Below, piece after piece: positions 27,624 to 35,947 of a stretch of DNA of 64,000 nucleotides (position 1 is the stretch's first letter; each line of letters opens with the position of its first letter). Source of the DNA: Gemmatimonadota bacterium. Its GTDB lineage: Bacteria; Gemmatimonadota; Gemmatimonadetes; Palauibacterales; Palauibacteraceae. The stretch lies in the NCBI GenBank assembly GCA_029262175.1, contig JAJCZV010000022.1, positions 1 through 64,000 of the forward strand, given 5' to 3'. The position numbers and the translations under genes are program-made. A model generated the notes under the pieces. The model did no database searches. It was not told the origin of the DNA and saw only the letters and a list, made by a program, of their open reading frames with translations.

Positions 27624-29255
27624 TCAGCGGCTGCCTTCGCGGAGTCGACGGACGGCTTCCGGCGGTCGCAGTTCCCAGTTTCGTTCAAATACGTCGCTGG
27701 ACCGCAGGGTGTCCCGAGCACTCACGTAGTCGATGATGCGGCTCGCGATATCCGTCTCGTCGGAGTAGACCACGGGCGCCCCCGCGAGCATTGAAAAGCC
27801 GCCGCCGCCCGTCTGTCGATAGTTGTTCAGCGCCAAGACAAAGCTGTCGCTCGCTGCGACGGGGATGCCGCGATACTGGAGATCGACCACCCGGTCGCCG
27901 AGGTCGCGACGGAGGTCTAGCGCGTAGTCCACACCTTGCAGGATGTCGAAGTTGTAGCCGGGGACGGAATCGTTGATCAGGGTCTCCTCCTCGACACCTC
28001 GATAGTACGCAGCGCTCCTCTCCAGAAAGCTTCGGACTTGGGCACCGCTGACGCGGATCGCGCGCAGCGTGTTGGGATAAACGTACAGGCCCAAGATGTC
28101 GCGTCGCGTAATCGGTCCCGGCCCGAATCCGACGTCGGTCCGGAACACGGCCGCCGCCGAGAGATCGGCTCCTGTAACTTCGGCTTGAACGTGGGCCACA
28201 AGATCTGCGATCGCGGTGTCCTCGCGGCGCGCGCTCTCCGCGCTCCATCGGTCCGGCGTGGTTCCGATGGGCTCACCCAGCCATGCGATCGTTCGATCGT
28301 GCGCGCTCGATACGCGGTCGACGATCACGGGGTGGGGAAGGACGCCCGGGGTCGGGATGACACCGCCGTCGGCCGACACCTCCACGCCTTCGGACGTCCG
28401 TCGGACCGTTAGTTCCGCGTAGGCCAAATGATCGGCATGCCGGCCCGCTTGTAGAATCAGCGTCCCGCCAACCCGTTCGCCGGCGATGGCCTCGGCCGTG
28501 TGTCCCGCGAAAATGACGTCGATGCCGGGCACTTCTATGGCGAGTCGCGCGAGGGCGTTCTCTTCAGGGACCCCGTCCACGTCGCCATAGCTGGATCCGG
28601 GGCCCAGCCCCGAGTGCGCCGCAACCACGATGATGTCCGCGCCGGCGTCCCTCATCCGCGGGACCCAGCGGGCCCCCGCCTCGACGATGTCTTGGAAGGA
28701 AAGACGTCCTTCAACGTTCGAACGATCCCACACGAGGACCCCGGGGGTCGTGAACGAGATGATGCCGATCCGGTAGTCTCCGCGCTCGACGATCGTGTAG
28801 GGCGGAAGCATGAGCGAATCGGTCCCGGCTACAACGATGTTGGCGGCCAAGAACGGGAACTCGGCGTCGGCGAGCGCCGACTCGAGGAAATCGATGCCGT
28901 AGTTGAATTCGTGATTGCCCAGCGCGGCGGCATCGTACTGGAGCCAGTTCATCGCAGCGATCACGGGATGGACAGGGTCGCGCTCGACGCGCGCTTGGTA
29001 CTCGTTTAGCGAGGCGCCCTGAAGAAGGTCTCCGCTGTCCACCAACACGACGTGGTCTTCTACTCGACGGACGCTATCGATCAGTGTGGCAACCTGGGCA
29101 AGGCTGTTTTGCACGGGCTCATCGGTCGCGTATTCGTAAGGTAGGAGATGTCCATGTACGTCGGTCGTCCCAAGGATGACCAAACGGCTGACCGCCGGTT
29201 CTGAGCACGCGAGGAGCGACGTCGTGAGTGCTGCCGTGAAAACGAGACGCTTCAC
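27624..29255 (-). CDS. secreted 5'-nucleotidase / cyclic phosphodiesterase (UshA family)
   Basis: A 543-residue lipoprotein (signal LVFTAALTTSLLACS) that would hydrolyse nucleotides outside the cytoplasm. The metallophosphoesterase domain has VILGTTDVHGHL, LVDSGDLLQG, GNHEFNYG, and the metal-site histidines in VVAAHSGLGPG and VIFAGHTAEA. The C-terminal 5'-nucleotidase domain (about 330-500) has the FRTDVGFGPGPITRRDIL and NNYRQTGGGGF segments typical of nucleobase binding. The start is GTG 29255, overlapping the upstream stop as GTGA; a longer frame to 29360 lies within the neighbour. Exact nucleotide preference is unknown. Confidence 0.92.
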   Translation of the reverse strand: MKRLVFTAALTTSLLACSEPAVSRLVILGTTDVHGHLLPYEYATDEPVQNSLAQVATLIDSVRRVEDHVVLVDSGDLLQGASLNEYQARVERDPVHPVIAAMNWLQYDAAALGNHEFNYGIDFLESALADAEFPFLAANIVVAGTDSLMLPPYTIVERGDYRIGIISFTTPGVLVWDRSNVEGRLSFQDIVEAGARWVPRMRDAGADIIVVAAHSGLGPGSSYGDVDGVPEENALARLAIEVPGIDVIFAGHTAEAIAGERVGGTLILQAGRHADHLAYAELTVRRTSEGVEVSADGGVIPTPGVLPHPVIVDRVSSAHDRTIAWLGEPIGTTPDRWSAESARREDTAIADLVAHVQAEVTGADLSAAAVFRTDVGFGPGPITRRDILGLYVYPNTLRAIRVSGAQVRSFLERSAAYYRGVEEETLINDSVPGYNFDILQGVDYALDLRRDLGDRVVDLQYRGIPVAASDSFVLALNNYRQTGGGGFSMLAGAPVVYSDETDIASRIIDYVSARDTLRSSDVFERNWELRPPEAVRRLREGSR

Positions 29256-29989
29256 GGCTCGGTGGTCGCGGACAAGGCGTATAGGAAGAGGTTTACGCCC
29301 ATCTGGATCGCTTGCTCCCTGATCTCGGGTGCGTCTCCGTGTACGGCAGGGTCCTCCCACCCGTCGCCGAGGTCGGACTGGAAGCTGTAGAACAAAGCCA
29401 AACGTCCGTCTATGAAAATGCCGAACGCTTGTGCAGCTTCGCCGTCATGCTCGTGCACCTTTGGCAGACCATCGGGGAGCTGGTAGTAGATGCCGTATAC
29501 GGGGTGGTCCAACGGAACTTCGGCCAGCGGGATGTCGGGAAACAATCGCGCGACTTCACGACGAAAAGACTCATCGAGTCCGTAGTTGTCGTCGACGTGG
29601 AGGAATCCGCCCTCGAAGAGATAGGTCCGGAGCCGTTCCACCTCGAGATCGGTAAACGCCATGTTGCCGTGACCGGTCGCATACAGATACGGATGGTCCG
29701 AGAGGTCTGGGTCGGCTGGCCCCACCTCGCCGGGTTGGTCGGCGACGGGAATACCGGTCCGCGCTCGGATCTCTTCCAACAGGTTTTGGAGGCTAGACGG
29801 GTTGGCGTACCAATCGCCGCCGCCTTCGTATCGTAGACGAGCGATCGATGGAAGCGCGCGCTCTCCCGCTGGTGTGACGTGCGGGTTTTCGGTCGCCCTG
29901 GGCGAGCCTTCCGTCGCGCTGGGATGAGCCAGCGCGACCCCTGCCGCGATCGCGGCGGCCGCGAGGCCGAAGATGCTTGTGAGTTTCAC
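29252..29989 (-). CDS. secreted DUF4159-like protein
   Basis: A 245-residue exported protein (signal IFGLAAAAIAAGVALAHP). The body matches the DUF4159 pattern: an RLRYEGGGDWYANPSSL start, YLYATGHGNMAFTDLE, LRTYLFEGGFLHVDDNYG, and a C-terminal FYSFQSDLGDGWED segment followed by NLFLYAL. DUF4159 domains have a ThuA / class I glutaminase-like fold; no enzymatic activity is established to my knowledge. The GTG at 29989 has GGAGG with 6-base spacing, better than upstream in-frame starts. It is coupled to the nucleotidase gene downstream and divergent from the E1-alpha-like gene. Confidence 0.85.
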   Translation of the reverse strand: MKLTSIFGLAAAAIAAGVALAHPSATEGSPRATENPHVTPAGERALPSIARLRYEGGGDWYANPSSLQNLLEEIRARTGIPVADQPGEVGPADPDLSDHPYLYATGHGNMAFTDLEVERLRTYLFEGGFLHVDDNYGLDESFRREVARLFPDIPLAEVPLDHPVYGIYYQLPDGLPKVHEHDGEAAQAFGIFIDGRLALFYSFQSDLGDGWEDPAVHGDAPEIREQAIQMGVNLFLYALSATTEP

Positions 29990-30131
29990 GGTCGCCTCCA
30001 ATCCCGAGCCAACCGACCGGCCCGGTAGCAAGCCATATGGTAGGGGTTCGCGCCCTCACACGCGAAGTCTTAGGATGGCGCTCGGAAGCCGGCGCAACTC
30101 GCCGCTCACGGCCAGAACCAGAAGGCATTTG

Positions 30132-31277
30132 ATGCGTCGATACGCGGCATACGACCCACCCGAGTACGCCTCCTGGAAGGCGGATCCGGAACTGATCGAT
30201 TCGTTCCGGAAGCAGATCTCTCGAGAGCCAAACCGCGCCCGCGAGATCGAGCGTCTCAGCACGACCGATCACCTCGACCTGTACCGGGGGCTCCTACGCG
30301 CGCGTCTCTGTGATCTTGCCTTGGCGCGTTGGGTCAAGGGCGGCGTGATCTCCAAGGCATGGCTCGGCACCGGTGAGGAGGCCGCTACGGTGGGAGCGGT
30401 GCATGCCCTCGATCGCAGGGGGCGAGCGGGTGACATCGTCGGGCCGATGATCAGAAACAATGCTGCGAACCATGAAATGGGCGTCCCCATCGCCGATGTC
30501 CTCCGTTCCTATCTGGCGACGGCCGACTCGCCGACGGGTGGCCGTGATCTCCACGTGGGCGATCTCGATCGTGGCGTCTGTTCGCCGATCAGCATGGTCG
30601 CTTCACTTTCGACCGTCATGAACGGATTTGCGCTTTCGTTCAGGATTCGAAAAGAGCCGCGTGTCGCTCTGACGTGGGTTGGCGACGGTGCGACGAAACA
30701 CGGAGAGGCGCATGAGGCGTTTTCGTTCGCGGCGTCTCTCCGGCTGCCGATCGTCTTTATCATCCAGAACAATCAAGTGGCGTTGGGCACGCGACTAGAT
30801 CAGCACCATGTCCCCGATGACTTTCGCGATTGGGGTCGCGCCTATGGCATCCCGTTGCTGACGGTCGATGGAAACCACGTTCTGGACGTCTACGCCGGCA
30901 CGCGGTTGGCCGCGGCGCACTGTCGTTCGGGACAGGGCCCGGCCTTCATCGAAGCGCAGACGTTTCGAATGGGCGGACACGCGACGCACGACGTTCGCGA
31001 GGCTCGGGCCACCTTCGACGCGGAACTCTTTGAGCAGTGGGGCCGGAGAGACCCGATCGGACTCTATGAGGAGTATTTGGCCACCGGTGCGATGGACCTC
31101 GGCGGTGCGGGCTCGGAGGATGCAGAAGCGCGAAATCGAGCCACGCTCTCCATCATAGAGCGCGAGGTCGAAGCCGAAGTCGATTCGGCGGCGGAGGAGG
31201 CGCTCGACAGTCGCGAGAGCAATATGCCCAGCCCGGACTCCGTTTCCATAGGCGTTTATGCCGAGCCCACCGCATGA
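30132..31277 (+). CDS. thiamine-diphosphate E1 alpha subunit-like dehydrogenase
   Basis: A 381-residue protein of the pyruvate / branched-chain 2-oxoacid dehydrogenase E1-alpha family. The ThDP-Mg motif runs from VGDGATKHGEAHEAFSFAA to FIIQNNQVALGT, and the family's phospho-loop region is QTFRMGGHATHD. In known enzymes E1-alpha pairs with an E1-beta subunit; none is adjacent. Start at ATG 30132 with GAAGG at 30121-30125 (6-base spacing); the frame extends upstream to 29973 without homology. The next small gene overlaps as ATGA. Substrate cannot be assigned. Confidence is for the family, not the reaction. Confidence 0.85.
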   Translation: MRRYAAYDPPEYASWKADPELIDSFRKQISREPNRAREIERLSTTDHLDLYRGLLRARLCDLALARWVKGGVISKAWLGTGEEAATVGAVHALDRRGRAGDIVGPMIRNNAANHEMGVPIADVLRSYLATADSPTGGRDLHVGDLDRGVCSPISMVASLSTVMNGFALSFRIRKEPRVALTWVGDGATKHGEAHEAFSFAASLRLPIVFIIQNNQVALGTRLDQHHVPDDFRDWGRAYGIPLLTVDGNHVLDVYAGTRLAAAHCRSGQGPAFIEAQTFRMGGHATHDVREARATFDAELFEQWGRRDPIGLYEEYLATGAMDLGGAGSEDAEARNRATLSIIEREVEAEVDSAAEEALDSRESNMPSPDSVSIGVYAEPTA

Positions 31278-31717
31278 CTGCACGAGCCGCGCGTACGATC
31301 CAGATCGAGGGGCAGACCGTGCGGGTCTTCGAGGCATGGCGCGCGCCGTCGGGACTCGGTCTGGCCTATTTCGCGGCTGAGGGCGACCCCGGATTGGACC
31401 GCCGTAGCGCGCTCGATCCGGCGGTGAGTTTTGCCGAATTGACGGATGACGAAGTCCAAGCACTATGGACGGAGGCCGCATCTCTCACCCCGACGGAGCG
31501 ACGGCTGACCGACCCCAGCGGTCGCCTCTGGTTGGCGCAGGGCGTGGGGCCGGTTTGGGCTCGAGGTGGCACCGCTGCCGACGCCGTCGGGGTTCGTTTC
31601 GTGTGCCTTTCGGCGCAACAGCCCCCAATACACGTCGGGGGCGTAGCGCTTGATCTGAGTTCGGAGGCCGAATTGCTCGCCGTCCTCACGCGCCATCTGG
31701 ACGAGCGAGAACCGTAG
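31274..31717 (+). CDS. hypothetical protein coupled to the E1-alpha-like gene
   Basis: A 147-residue soluble protein with no signal peptide or transmembrane helix and no motif I recognise. It begins TARAARTIQIEGQTVRVFEAW and contains DPSGRLWLAQGVGP and VGVRFVCLSAQQPPIHV. The overall mix suggests a small mostly beta fold. Its ATG overlaps the E1-alpha stop, so it is cotranslated. It ends 3 bases from the convergent GGDEF-like gene. Confidence 0.7.
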   Translation: MTARAARTIQIEGQTVRVFEAWRAPSGLGLAYFAAEGDPGLDRRSALDPAVSFAELTDDEVQALWTEAASLTPTERRLTDPSGRLWLAQGVGPVWARGGTAADAVGVRFVCLSAQQPPIHVGGVALDLSSEAELLAVLTRHLDEREP

Positions 31718-31720
31718 GTT

Positions 31721-32608
31721 TCAGGCGTCCGGCCACGGCCCCCGGTCCGCGGTGGAGAGCACCTGCCGCCCCGGCTGCATGAGCTGCGTCCGAGCGGCGT
31801 CCAGGAGATGCGCGAGCGTTTCGCCGTGTGCGGGGTGAGTGACGAGTGCGACTCGACTCGCGAGGTCCCACACGCCCACGCCCTCGCAATGCCCGATGAT
31901 CCGTTCCGCCACGATACGAGCCTCGTTGGGGGGCGCCTCGGGTAGCGCTACGGCGAGGGTTCGGTCGAGTTGGCGACCGGCGAGATCGGATTCCCGGATA
32001 GCGGCGTTCACGGCGTTGGCCGCGCGGCGAAGTCCTTCCGGGTCGGCGTCCGGGAGTTGCAGGAGCACGAGCGAAAAGACGCGGCCGTAGCGTCGGCACC
32101 GCTTGAGCTCGCCGCTCGCGACGGCATCGAAGCCTTCGCGACTGTGGAGGCCCGTGACCTGATCGCGAAACGGTGGATAGTCTCGTTCCGCGTCGGGGGC
32201 GGGCGAACCCCCGTTTGGCTCGTGCGTAGCGCCGAGAACCGGTTCCAACAACTCGACGCCGTGTGACCACGTTTCTGTTTCCACGTCGGGCGTAGGCGTA
32301 CTCGGAGACTCGGGTTCGGGCGGGGCCGGGGTGGCCGCTACAAGCTCTCGGGCCGCTCCCTTCGCAAAGGCGACGCCGGCCCGGTACCCGTCGAGTGCGG
32401 CGATGGCTTCTCGCAGGCGCCCCAAGTCGACGCCCGAGGTCCCCGACACGGAGAGGCTCTTGAGCTCGACGGCTCGCCGCGCCACCAAGTCGATCAGTTG
32501 GGCAAGCACCGGGTCCGCGAGCGCGCACGGATCCGGCGCCTCTCGAGTCTCGAGGTTCGCCTCCGGCGCAGCTGGGTCGGGGAAAGAGGGGTCAGGCACG
32601 TCATGCAT
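31721..32608 (-). CDS. degenerate GGDEF-domain protein
   Basis: A 295-residue protein with a low-complexity Pro/Glu N-terminal half and a C-terminal GGDEF-like fold. The entry motif (DQVTGLHSREGFDAVASGEL) and core strand (FSLVLLQLPDADPEGLRRAA) match diguanylate cyclases, but the signature GGDEF is replaced by GRQLDR, so cyclase activity is unlikely. It may bind nucleotide or act as a regulator. No membrane segment or sensor domain is seen. Start placed at ATG 32608; the frame stays open to 32719. It is divergent from the RNase Z gene. Confidence 0.72.
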   Translation of the reverse strand: MHDVPDPSFPDPAAPEANLETREAPDPCALADPVLAQLIDLVARRAVELKSLSVSGTSGVDLGRLREAIAALDGYRAGVAFAKGAARELVAATPAPPEPESPSTPTPDVETETWSHGVELLEPVLGATHEPNGGSPAPDAERDYPPFRDQVTGLHSREGFDAVASGELKRCRRYGRVFSLVLLQLPDADPEGLRRAANAVNAAIRESDLAGRQLDRTLAVALPEAPPNEARIVAERIIGHCEGVGVWDLASRVALVTHPAHGETLAHLLDAARTQLMQPGRQVLSTADRGPWPDA

Positions 32609-32717
32609 GTTGCTTCCAGGACCCCCGGCCGTCAACGCCGCCGCCTTTGGTTGACGGGACACACACTCCGAGTAGCTTCGCCACGCACCCAAGCCCATTT
32701 CCGCGCCGCCGCGCCGC

Positions 32718-32723
32718 AAGGAG
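32718..32723 (+). promoter_or_regulatory. Shine-Dalgarno site deciding the RNase Z start
   Basis: AAGGAG, a near-perfect anti-16S match, sits exactly 6 bases before ATC 32730. It has no ATG, GTG or TTG at a usable distance in any frame, which supports initiation at the non-standard codon. Confidence 0.6.
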
Positions 32724-32729
32724 TCCGTT

Positions 32730-33668
32730 ATCCTTCGCCTGACGTTTCTCGGGACCGCGTCCTCCCTTCCGACCGTATCGAGGAACGTCTCTTCTCTCGC
32801 CGTTCAACGAGAGGGGCGGTTGTTTCTCTTGGACTGTGGAGAGGGAACCCAGCGGCAGATGATGCGCTTTGGGGTCGGATTCTCGGTGAGCGATGTTTTT
32901 GTTTCGCATCTGCATGCGGATCACTACTTGGGGATTACGGGATTGCTCCGGACCATGAGCCTTCAGGGGCGCGGGGATCCGCTTCGCATCTGGGGTCCGC
33001 CGGGAAGCAGCTCGACGCTGCGGACGGTGCGTGACTTGGGCGGCGATCGTGTACCGTTCGAGACCAGCATTGAGGAGATGGAACCCGGACAGTCCGTGCC
33101 CGGCGACGGCTTTCGCATCGAGGCCTTCGCTACGGAGCATTCGCGACCCTCGATCGGGTTCGCGCTCATCGAGGAGGCTCGTCCTGGCCGCTTCGACGTC
33201 GAGAAGGCGCGTGAACTCGGCATCCCGGACGGCCCCTTGTTTGGTCGGCTGCACCGTGGCGAATCGATCGAACTCGAAGGTGGACGCCGAGTGACGGCGG
33301 CGGAATTGGTGGGCCCCACCCGCTCGGGTCGAAAGCTCGTCTATACCGCCGACACGCGTCCAAGCGAGAAAACGGTCGAGGTCGCCCGCGACGCGGACCT
33401 CCTCGTGCACGAAGCGACGTTCGACAGCTCCGAAGCGGTGCGAGCGAGGGAAACCGGACACTCGACCGCCGCGGAGGCCGCATCGATCGCTCAGCGCGCG
33501 AACGTCGAGCGCCTGGTCATCACGCACATCAGCGCGCGATACGCCGACCAGCCGGGCCGGCTTCTGGACGAGGCCCGTGCCGTTTTTCCGAAGTGCGATC
33601 TGGCGAAGGACGGGTGGTCCCTCGAGCTGCCGTACCGAGACGTCCCGGAATCTACGGGGGCAGAGTGA
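32730..33668 (+). CDS. rnz: ribonuclease Z, apparent ATC start
   Basis: A 312-residue tRNA 3'-processing endonuclease. Zinc ligands appear as SHLHADHYLG, with YTADTRPSE, the HSTAAEAA helix and VITHISARY completing the ELAC1-type active site; the N-terminal family motif LTFLGTAS followed by LDCGEGTQRQM is intact. The only standard start codon in frame is TTG 32820, which would remove the first 30 residues including that motif. Between the in-frame stop at 32673 and 32820 there is no ATG, GTG or TTG. AAGGAG at 32718-32723 lies 6 bases before an ATC at 32730, which I take as the start. CTG at 32739 is the alternative. It is coupled to aroA-cmk (GTGA). Confidence 0.88.
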   Translation: MLRLTFLGTASSLPTVSRNVSSLAVQREGRLFLLDCGEGTQRQMMRFGVGFSVSDVFVSHLHADHYLGITGLLRTMSLQGRGDPLRIWGPPGSSSTLRTVRDLGGDRVPFETSIEEMEPGQSVPGDGFRIEAFATEHSRPSIGFALIEEARPGRFDVEKARELGIPDGPLFGRLHRGESIELEGGRRVTAAELVGPTRSGRKLVYTADTRPSEKTVEVARDADLLVHEATFDSSEAVRARETGHSTAAEAASIAQRANVERLVITHISARYADQPGRLLDEARAVFPKCDLAKDGWSLELPYRDVPESTGAE

Positions 33669-35701
33669 TCACGCTTCGACCTCCCGGAGACAAATCGATT
33701 TCACATCGGGCGGTGTTGTTCTCTTCGCTGGCGGACACCGACTCGTCGGTCGGCGGTCTCTCGTCTGGGGAGGACGTGCGGAGCAGCGTTTCGGTGATGC
33801 GAGCCCTCGGAGCGCGCCTAGATCTGGATACAGATCCGAATGGCGGGTTGCTCCTCCGAGTCGCTGGCGGGGCTCGACTGTCGGACCCGAAGTCGGTTCT
33901 CGATTGCGGAAACAGTGGGACCACGGCTCGGCTCGTCAGCGGGATCCTGGTTGGCACGGGTCTCGAGGCCGTGTTGGATGGGGACGCCTCGTTGCGTTCG
34001 CGGCCGATGAGACGCGTGGTTTATCCGCTCCAAGCGATGGGGGGCAACATTGAGTATCTGGACGCTTCGGAGCGGCTGCCGCTGCAGTTTGGCCGCAGGG
34101 CGTCGGGAGCCCTGCGCACCCTCCGGCATCGACCACGTGTCGCCAGCGCACAGGTGAAATCCGCACTTTTGCTGGCCGGCCTTACCAGCCGCACGCGCGT
34201 CGGCGTGTTGGAACCGACGTTGTCACGCGACCACACGGAGCGATTGCTGGCAGGCATGGGCGCGCCGATCACGTTTGATCCAGAACGTCGAGGAGAGGGC
34301 GAGGTTCACTTCGATCCTGCGGGCTGGACAGGGGGACTCCGCGGGCTCGACTTTCGAGTGCCCGGCGATCCGTCTTCCGCCGCCTTTCTCATCGGCGCCG
34401 CGTTGTTGGCGCGGCGACCGATCCGTGTGGAGCGCGTGCTCGCGAACCCGGGACGCATCGAGTTCTTGAACGTCATGTCGGAGATGGGTGCCATCGTTCA
34501 GCGCGAACCCCACGGTCATGAGGCCGGCGAGCTTGTGGAAAACTGGACCGTGACGCCGCCACGTCAGCTGGGTCCGTTCGAAATCGCTGGCCATCGGATC
34601 CCCCTGCTGATCGATGAGATCCCGGTATTGGCCGTGCTGGCCAGTCGAGCCCGGGGGCGATCCAGGATCCGCGACGCCGGAGAGCTACGCACAAAAGAAA
34701 GCGACCGTATTGCCGGGTTGGCGCGGAATCTCGAGACGCTGGGTGTTCGTGTGGAAGGCCGGCGGGACGGCCTCGACGTGGAGGGCGGGTTCGGCCGGTT
34801 GGAGGGCGTCGTGCGCGCCGGCGGGGATCATCGCCTTGCGATGGCGTTCGGTATCCTGGAAGTCGGCGAGGACACCGCGGTGACCGTAGATGATCCAGCC
34901 TGTGCCTCGATCTCCTACCCAGGGTTTTGGGAGACGCTGTCGGCGTTCCGTCCCGCGGCCGGCGACCCTATGCGGAAGGGTCGAACCGCGGCCACGGTGG
35001 CGCCGGAAGGCGCCGAGCCGGGCCGCGTGATCGCCATCGATGGTCCGGCCGCGTCGGGGAAGAGCACCACCGCTCACACCGTCGCCGAGCAGCTCGGCTA
35101 TGTGCACGTAAACTCCGGCCTGTTCTACCGGGCCATCACGTGGTGGGCGATCGGCCGGGGTCTCACCGAATCCGATCCGGGATTCGAGGCCGAACTCCGG
35201 GGGTTGACCATCGATTTGGCGACGGGGCCCGAGGGGCTGACCGTCTCGGTGGACGGCCAAAGATTGGGGACCGAGCTACGGGGCGCGGACGTGACCGCGC
35301 AGGTTTCGGCCATTTCGACCATCCCGGCCGTGCGGGCCACGGTCCTGGATCGACTCCGTGAGGCCGGGCGCCGCTTTTCATTGGTGTGCGACGGGCGGGA
35401 CATTGGCACCACGGTGTTCCCGAACGCCGACCTCAAGGTGTACCTCGTCGCCGAGGTCCCCGAGCGCGCTCGCCGTCGCCTGCAGGAGAGCAACGAACCG
35501 CTGACGCCCGAAGCCATCGAAGCCGAGGCCGTCCGATTGGACGCGCGCGATCGGGCGGACGCGACGCGCGAGCTATCCCCTCTCAGCAAGGCGTCAGACG
35601 CGATCGAGATCGACACCACGGGTCTGTCTCCCACCGGCGTGGTCGACCGCATCGTCCGCCTGGCCCGTGAACGCGGCCTCGGATCGCCCGGCCTCGCCTA
35701 G
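33665..35701 (+). CDS. aroA-cmk: fused EPSP synthase - cytidylate kinase
   Basis: A 678-residue two-domain enzyme. Residues about 1-432 are 3-phosphoshikimate 1-carboxyvinyltransferase (shikimate pathway): PGDKSISHRAVLFSSL, DCGNSGTTARL, LRSRPMRRVVYPLQAMG, SAQVKSALLLAGL, IDEIPVLAVLAS, RTKESDRI and DHRLAMAFGI. Residues about 450-675 are CMP kinase: IDGPAASGKSTTAHT Walker A (about 458), VNSGLFYRAITWWA, VCDGRDIGTTVFP and LDARDRADATRELSPL. No stop or start signal separates the domains. aroA, cmk and rpsA are neighbours in many bacteria, so the fusion fits that order. The GTG at 33665 overlaps the rnz stop. Confidence 0.96.
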   Translation: MITLRPPGDKSISHRAVLFSSLADTDSSVGGLSSGEDVRSSVSVMRALGARLDLDTDPNGGLLLRVAGGARLSDPKSVLDCGNSGTTARLVSGILVGTGLEAVLDGDASLRSRPMRRVVYPLQAMGGNIEYLDASERLPLQFGRRASGALRTLRHRPRVASAQVKSALLLAGLTSRTRVGVLEPTLSRDHTERLLAGMGAPITFDPERRGEGEVHFDPAGWTGGLRGLDFRVPGDPSSAAFLIGAALLARRPIRVERVLANPGRIEFLNVMSEMGAIVQREPHGHEAGELVENWTVTPPRQLGPFEIAGHRIPLLIDEIPVLAVLASRARGRSRIRDAGELRTKESDRIAGLARNLETLGVRVEGRRDGLDVEGGFGRLEGVVRAGGDHRLAMAFGILEVGEDTAVTVDDPACASISYPGFWETLSAFRPAAGDPMRKGRTAATVAPEGAEPGRVIAIDGPAASGKSTTAHTVAEQLGYVHVNSGLFYRAITWWAIGRGLTESDPGFEAELRGLTIDLATGPEGLTVSVDGQRLGTELRGADVTAQVSAISTIPAVRATVLDRLREAGRRFSLVCDGRDIGTTVFPNADLKVYLVAEVPERARRRLQESNEPLTPEAIEAEAVRLDARDRADATRELSPLSKASDAIEIDTTGLSPTGVVDRIVRLARERGLGSPGLA

Positions 35702-35732
35702 GCTCAGCCACGGACGCCCGCTTTGGCGCTTG

Positions 35733-35761
35733 TTGACGCAAACCGAGGCCGGGTCTAGTTT
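35733..35761 (+). promoter_or_regulatory. candidate promoter for rpsA
   Basis: TTGACG (35733-35738), 17 bases, TAGTTT (35756-35761). It would give rpsA an untranslated leader of about 180 bases containing the hairpin and T8 tract at 35835-35894. Confidence 0.45.
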
Positions 35762-35834
35762 TTCAGACTTGTCCGTTTGGAGCGAGGAGGGGGAACGTGG
35801 CGTCCCACCTCGATCCTGGTGCGTCCCATGGAGG

Positions 35835-35894
35835 GATCGGCCGGCGGCTGGGCGGAAGGGCGTTTGTGCTCGGTCAGGGGTCGATCTTTTTTTT
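35835..35894 (+). terminator. terminator-like hairpin with T8 tract in the rpsA leader
   Basis: GATCGGCC (35835-35842) pairs with GGTCGATC (35879-35886) over 8 positions (one G-U) and is followed at once by eight T residues. The loop is 36 bases and GC-rich, so inner structure is likely. It either ends the aroA-cmk transcript or acts as a conditional terminator in the rpsA leader. Confidence 0.42.
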
Positions 35895-35947
35895 GCCACT
35901 ATTCGCAGGGCCTTCTGTTGGGTCAACCGCGAAACTGAAAAGCGTTA

